Below, one piece after another: positions 61,583 through 64,000 of a DNA stretch of 64,000 nt; positions within the stretch are counted from its first letter, which is position 1, and each line of letters opens with the position of its first letter. This DNA is from Microvirga pudoricolor. Its GTDB lineage: Bacteria; Pseudomonadota; Alphaproteobacteria; Rhizobiales; Beijerinckiaceae. The notes under the pieces are model-generated. The model saw nothing but the letters and a program-made list of their open reading frames with translations. It ran no database searches and was not told the origin of the DNA. The translations under genes and the position numbers were made by a program. The stretch is taken from positions 62,001 to 126,000 of the forward strand of contig NZ_JAFEMB010000001.1 of the NCBI RefSeq assembly GCF_016892705.1, given 5' to 3'.

Positions 61583-64000
61583 CTACGCCCCTATCATCAG
61601 CCGAACCTTGTGGGCCAGGTCGTCGATGGCAAACGGCTTTCCGATCATCTCCATGCCGGAATCGAGGAAGCCGCCCCGGATCGCGGCGCCCTCCGCATAG
61701 CCGGTCACGAAGAGGATCTTCAGGCCCGGCCGAACCCCGCGCGCCAGCTCCGCGAGTTGCCGCCCGTTCAAGCCGCCGGGAAGCCCGACATCGGACACCA
61801 TGAGATCGAGGTCCTCCCCGCTCTCGACGGTGAGGAGCGCGGAGCGGGCATCGATCGCCTCGAAGACCCTGTAGCCCAGCTCCCTCAACGTGTCCGCCAT
61901 CAGCATCCGCACCGCATCGTCGTCCTCGACAAGGAGGATCGTTTCACCTTGCCGAGCCAGCGGCACGAGGGAGAGCCCGTCATCGGCGCGCTCCTCGACC
62001 TCGCCGGCATGACGCGGGAGGTAGAGGATCGCTGTCGTGCCGTTTCCTTCCTCGCTGTCGATCTGGATGTAGCCTTTGGTCTGCTTGATGAAACCGTAGA
62101 TCATGGACAGGCCGAGACCGGTCCCCTGCCCGATCGGCTTGGTGGTGAAGAACGGTTCGAAGGCCTTCGCCTTCACGTCCGCGGCCATGCCGGATCCCGT
62201 ATCGGCCACGATCAGGGCGACGTAATCCCCAGGCACCATGCCCCTCAGGTGGCGGGAATCGCGCAGGCTGAACGAGATGTTGCGCGTCTCGATCCGAAGG
62301 CGTCCACCCTCGGGCATCGCGTCGCGGGAATTGATGGCGAGGTTGAGCAGAGCGCTCTCGAGCTGATTGGCGTCCGTCAGTGCGGGCCAGGTGGAAGGGT
62401 CCAACGCCGTCTCCACGGCGATTGCCTCGCCCATCGTCCGACGAAGCAGGTCCTCCATGGAGGTCACGAGCGCATTCACGTCGGTGGGTCGCGTGTCGAG
62501 GGACTGGCGTCGGGCGAAGGCCAGGAGGCGGTGCGTGAGGGCCGCCGCCCGAGCGGCCGACGAGGTGGCGGCATCGATGTAGCGCTGAACATCCTGGGTT
62601 CGACCCGCAGCCAGCCGGCGCTGCAGGAGATCGAGTGACCCGGTGATGCCGGTGAGCAGGTTGTTGAAGTCGTGCGCGATCCCGCCCGTCAACTGGCCGA
62701 CCGCCTCCATCTTCTGACTCTGGCGCAGGGCATCCTCCGTCAGCCTCTGCTCCGTGATGTCGCGGCCAATGGCGTAGAATTCGCCGTCGCCCGGTATTCC
62801 GGTCCAGGAGATCAGGCGGTAGCTTCCATCGGCGCAACGGAGCCGGTCCTCGAACTGCCGGATGAACTTGCCCGCCGCCAGGGCCCGGATGCTCTCCTTG
62901 AGGCTGTCCACATCCTCGGGATGCGTGATCTCGTCGAAGGGCAACGAAAGCAGCGTCTCCTCATCGTAGCCGAGCAGGCGGGACCATGCGGGATTGATGG
63001 CCTTGCGGTACCCGTCATACCCGAAGACCGCCATCAACTCGTTGGAGTTCTGCCAGACCAGATCGCGCTCCCGGGTCCTCTGCTCGACCTGCACCTCCAG
63101 GGTCTCGTTGAGACGCTTGAGCGCGTTCTGCGCCTCTCGCACGTCGGTCACGTCGTGGGCGACGCCGATGAACCCGAGATGCTCGCCGGAGGGGCCCAGG
63201 CGCGGTTGGGACTGGGAATGCAGCCAGCGCCACTGGCCGTCACCGCGCCTGAAGCGGGCCTCCAGGGTGATGGCATCCTCGGACGTGAGGTTCTCCGCAT
63301 GATTCCTCAGGATCCTGTCGCCGTCCTCGGGATGGAGGATGTCGGTCCAGTCCACGGCGATGGCCTGCTCGTAAGGCAGTCCGATGAAGCTGCAATAGGC
63401 GTGGTTGACGAACTCCCGACGACTGTCCGGCCCGCTGACCCACATGGGAACGGGCGCGCTGTTGGCGATGATGCGGAAGCGTTCCTCGCTCTCCTTCAGG
63501 GCGGCCTCCGACCGCTTGCGCTCCGTGATGTCGAAGGCGACCCCGACGAACCGCCTCTCGTTGTGCTCGCGCGACAGCATGACCTCGCCGCGCCGCGCGA
63601 TCCAGCGCTGCTCGCCGGTATCGGCGCGGAGGATGCGATACTCCGCGTAGGTCAACGGATTCTGGTCGGTCATCCGCAACGGCCCCGTGAGGGTGCGGTC
63701 GTCCGGATGAACGAGGCTGACGAGAAACGTGTCCGTGACTGGGATGTCGGGTGCGATGCCCCAGATTCTCCGATATTCGTCCGATACCTCGAGCCGCCCC
63801 GACGCCGGATACCACTCGAAGGTCCCGATCATTCCGGCCCGCTGCGCGATGCGCAGACGCTCGTTGCTGTGCCGAAGGGCCGCTTCGGTACGAGACCGCT
63901 CCAGGGCCTCCCAGGTTCGTTCAGCCACATCCTCGACGAGCTTGATCTCCGCGTGCGTCCACTCCCTCGGCTCGCGGTCGTGCACGTACAACGCCGCGGC
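61583..64000 (-). CDS. Hybrid histidine kinase with PAS domains and receiver, N-terminus cut by window edge
   Basis: An open frame of 806 codons still running at 64000, so the start is missing. Visible order: the end of a GAF domain ([21 protein letters not shown]), three PAS domains, then HisKA with the H-box [14 protein letters not shown] HATPase follows with [20 protein letters not shown] N-box and [12 protein letters not shown]. The C-terminal receiver has its phospho-Asp in [11 protein letters not shown] and Lys in MIGKPF. It resembles blue-light/redox or stress hybrid kinases of Methylobacteriaceae. Its GAF/PAS linker is similar to that of the HWE kinase at 8268. Confidence 0.93.
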   Translation of the reverse strand, partial: AAALYVHDREPREWTHAEIKLVEDVAERTWEALERSRTEAALRHSNERLRIAQRAGMIGTFEWYPASGRLEVSDEYRRIWGIAPDIPVTDTFLVSLVHPDDRTLTGPLRMTDQNPLTYAEYRILRADTGEQRWIARRGEVMLSREHNERRFVGVAFDITERKRSEAALKESEERFRIIANSAPVPMWVSGPDSRREFVNHAYCSFIGLPYEQAIAVDWTDILHPEDGDRILRNHAENLTSEDAITLEARFRRGDGQWRWLHSQSQPRLGPSGEHLGFIGVAHDVTDVREAQNALKRLNETLEVQVEQRTRERDLVWQNSNELMAVFGYDGYRKAINPAWSRLLGYDEETLLSLPFDEITHPEDVDSLKESIRALAAGKFIRQFEDRLRCADGSYRLISWTGIPGDGEFYAIGRDITEQRLTEDALRQSQKMEAVGQLTGGIAHDFNNLLTGITGSLDLLQRRLAAGRTQDVQRYIDAATSSAARAAALTHRLLAFARRQSLDTRPTDVNALVTSMEDLLRRTMGEAIAVETALDPSTWPALTDANQLESALLNLAINSRDAMPEGGRLRIETRNISFSLRDSRHLRGMVPGDYVALIVADTGSGMAADVKAKAFEPFFTTKPIGQGTGLGLSMIYGFIKQTKGYIQIDSEEGNGTTAILYLPRHAGEVEERADDGLSLVPLARQGETILLVEDDDAVRMLMADTLRELGYRVFEAIDARSALLTVESGEDLDLMVSDVGLPGGLNGRQLAELARGVRPGLKILFVTGYAEGAAIRGGFLDSGMEMIGKPFAIDDLAHKVRLMIGA

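Overview
The window is high-GC, gene-dense DNA from an alphaproteobacterium. The gene content points to Hyphomicrobiales, probably a Methylobacteriaceae-like genus such as Microvirga or Methylobacterium. The clues are a MucR/Ros-family regulator, an HWE-family sensor kinase, an LsrB-trxB-ELM1-Lrp neighbourhood, DUF1194, DUF992 and DUF6456 proteins, the yqeY-dnaG-rpoD run next to carA, and a perfect CtrA-type box. This assignment rests on family recognition by eye, not on a search. I found no rRNA gene, tRNA gene, CRISPR array, insertion sequence or prophage.

Layout. 1-5.6 kb: a truncated membrane sensor kinase, a small membrane protein, an RTX repeat protein, SufE, a DUF6456 protein and a MucR/Ros regulator that lacks zinc ligands. 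6-13 kb: oligopeptidase B, a PAS/GAF HWE kinase, an isochorismatase-fold hydrolase, a membrane-anchored acidic protein and iron superoxide dismutase. 13-22.5 kb: a deacetylase/glycosyltransferase/MurJ envelope group, a two-gene ABC-2 exporter, an MFS carrier, DUF1194, a branched-chain aminotransferase and a dehalogenase. 22.5-27.2 kb: divergent katA/oxyR, an SRPBCC protein and LrgAB, then a repeat-filled gap. 27.2-33.3 kb: rpoD, dnaG and yqeY, divergent from carA. 33.4-39 kb: a CtrA-boxed membrane protein, a cupin, the ohr/ohrR peroxide module with two palindromic operators, a methyltransferase, DUF992 and an EF-G-like GTPase.

39.0-40.3 kb is the one clear accessory islet. It has lower GC and carries a decayed gene, an overlapping antitoxin-fic pair and a convergent 59-aa frame. 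From 40.3 kb: fadD, a palindromic repeat, a Cys-rich secreted peptide, LsrB-TrxB-ELM1 with divergent Lrp, PxpBC divergent from an FdhF/YdeP oxidoreductase, a trans-aconitate methyltransferase and an MFS exporter. Next is a five-gene leftward run: glycerate kinase, patatin, acetoacetate decarboxylase, 3-hydroxybutyrate dehydrogenase, cardiolipin synthase. The window ends with a zinc alcohol dehydrogenase, a DapA-like aldolase and a truncated hybrid histidine kinase.

Themes. Peroxide and redox defence recurs: SodB, KatA/OxyR, Ohr/OhrR, TrxB with LsrB, and SufE. The patatin-Adc-BdhA run suggests a route from poly-3-hydroxybutyrate or 3-hydroxybutyrate through acetoacetate to acetone. Two classical zinc-binding proteins, DnaG and MucR/Ros, have lost their ligands. 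At least four classes of palindromic extragenic repeat sit in gaps. I did not find an unmistakably new system; the best candidates for follow-up are the Fic islet, the patatin-Adc-BdhA-Cls operon and the gap next to lsrB.
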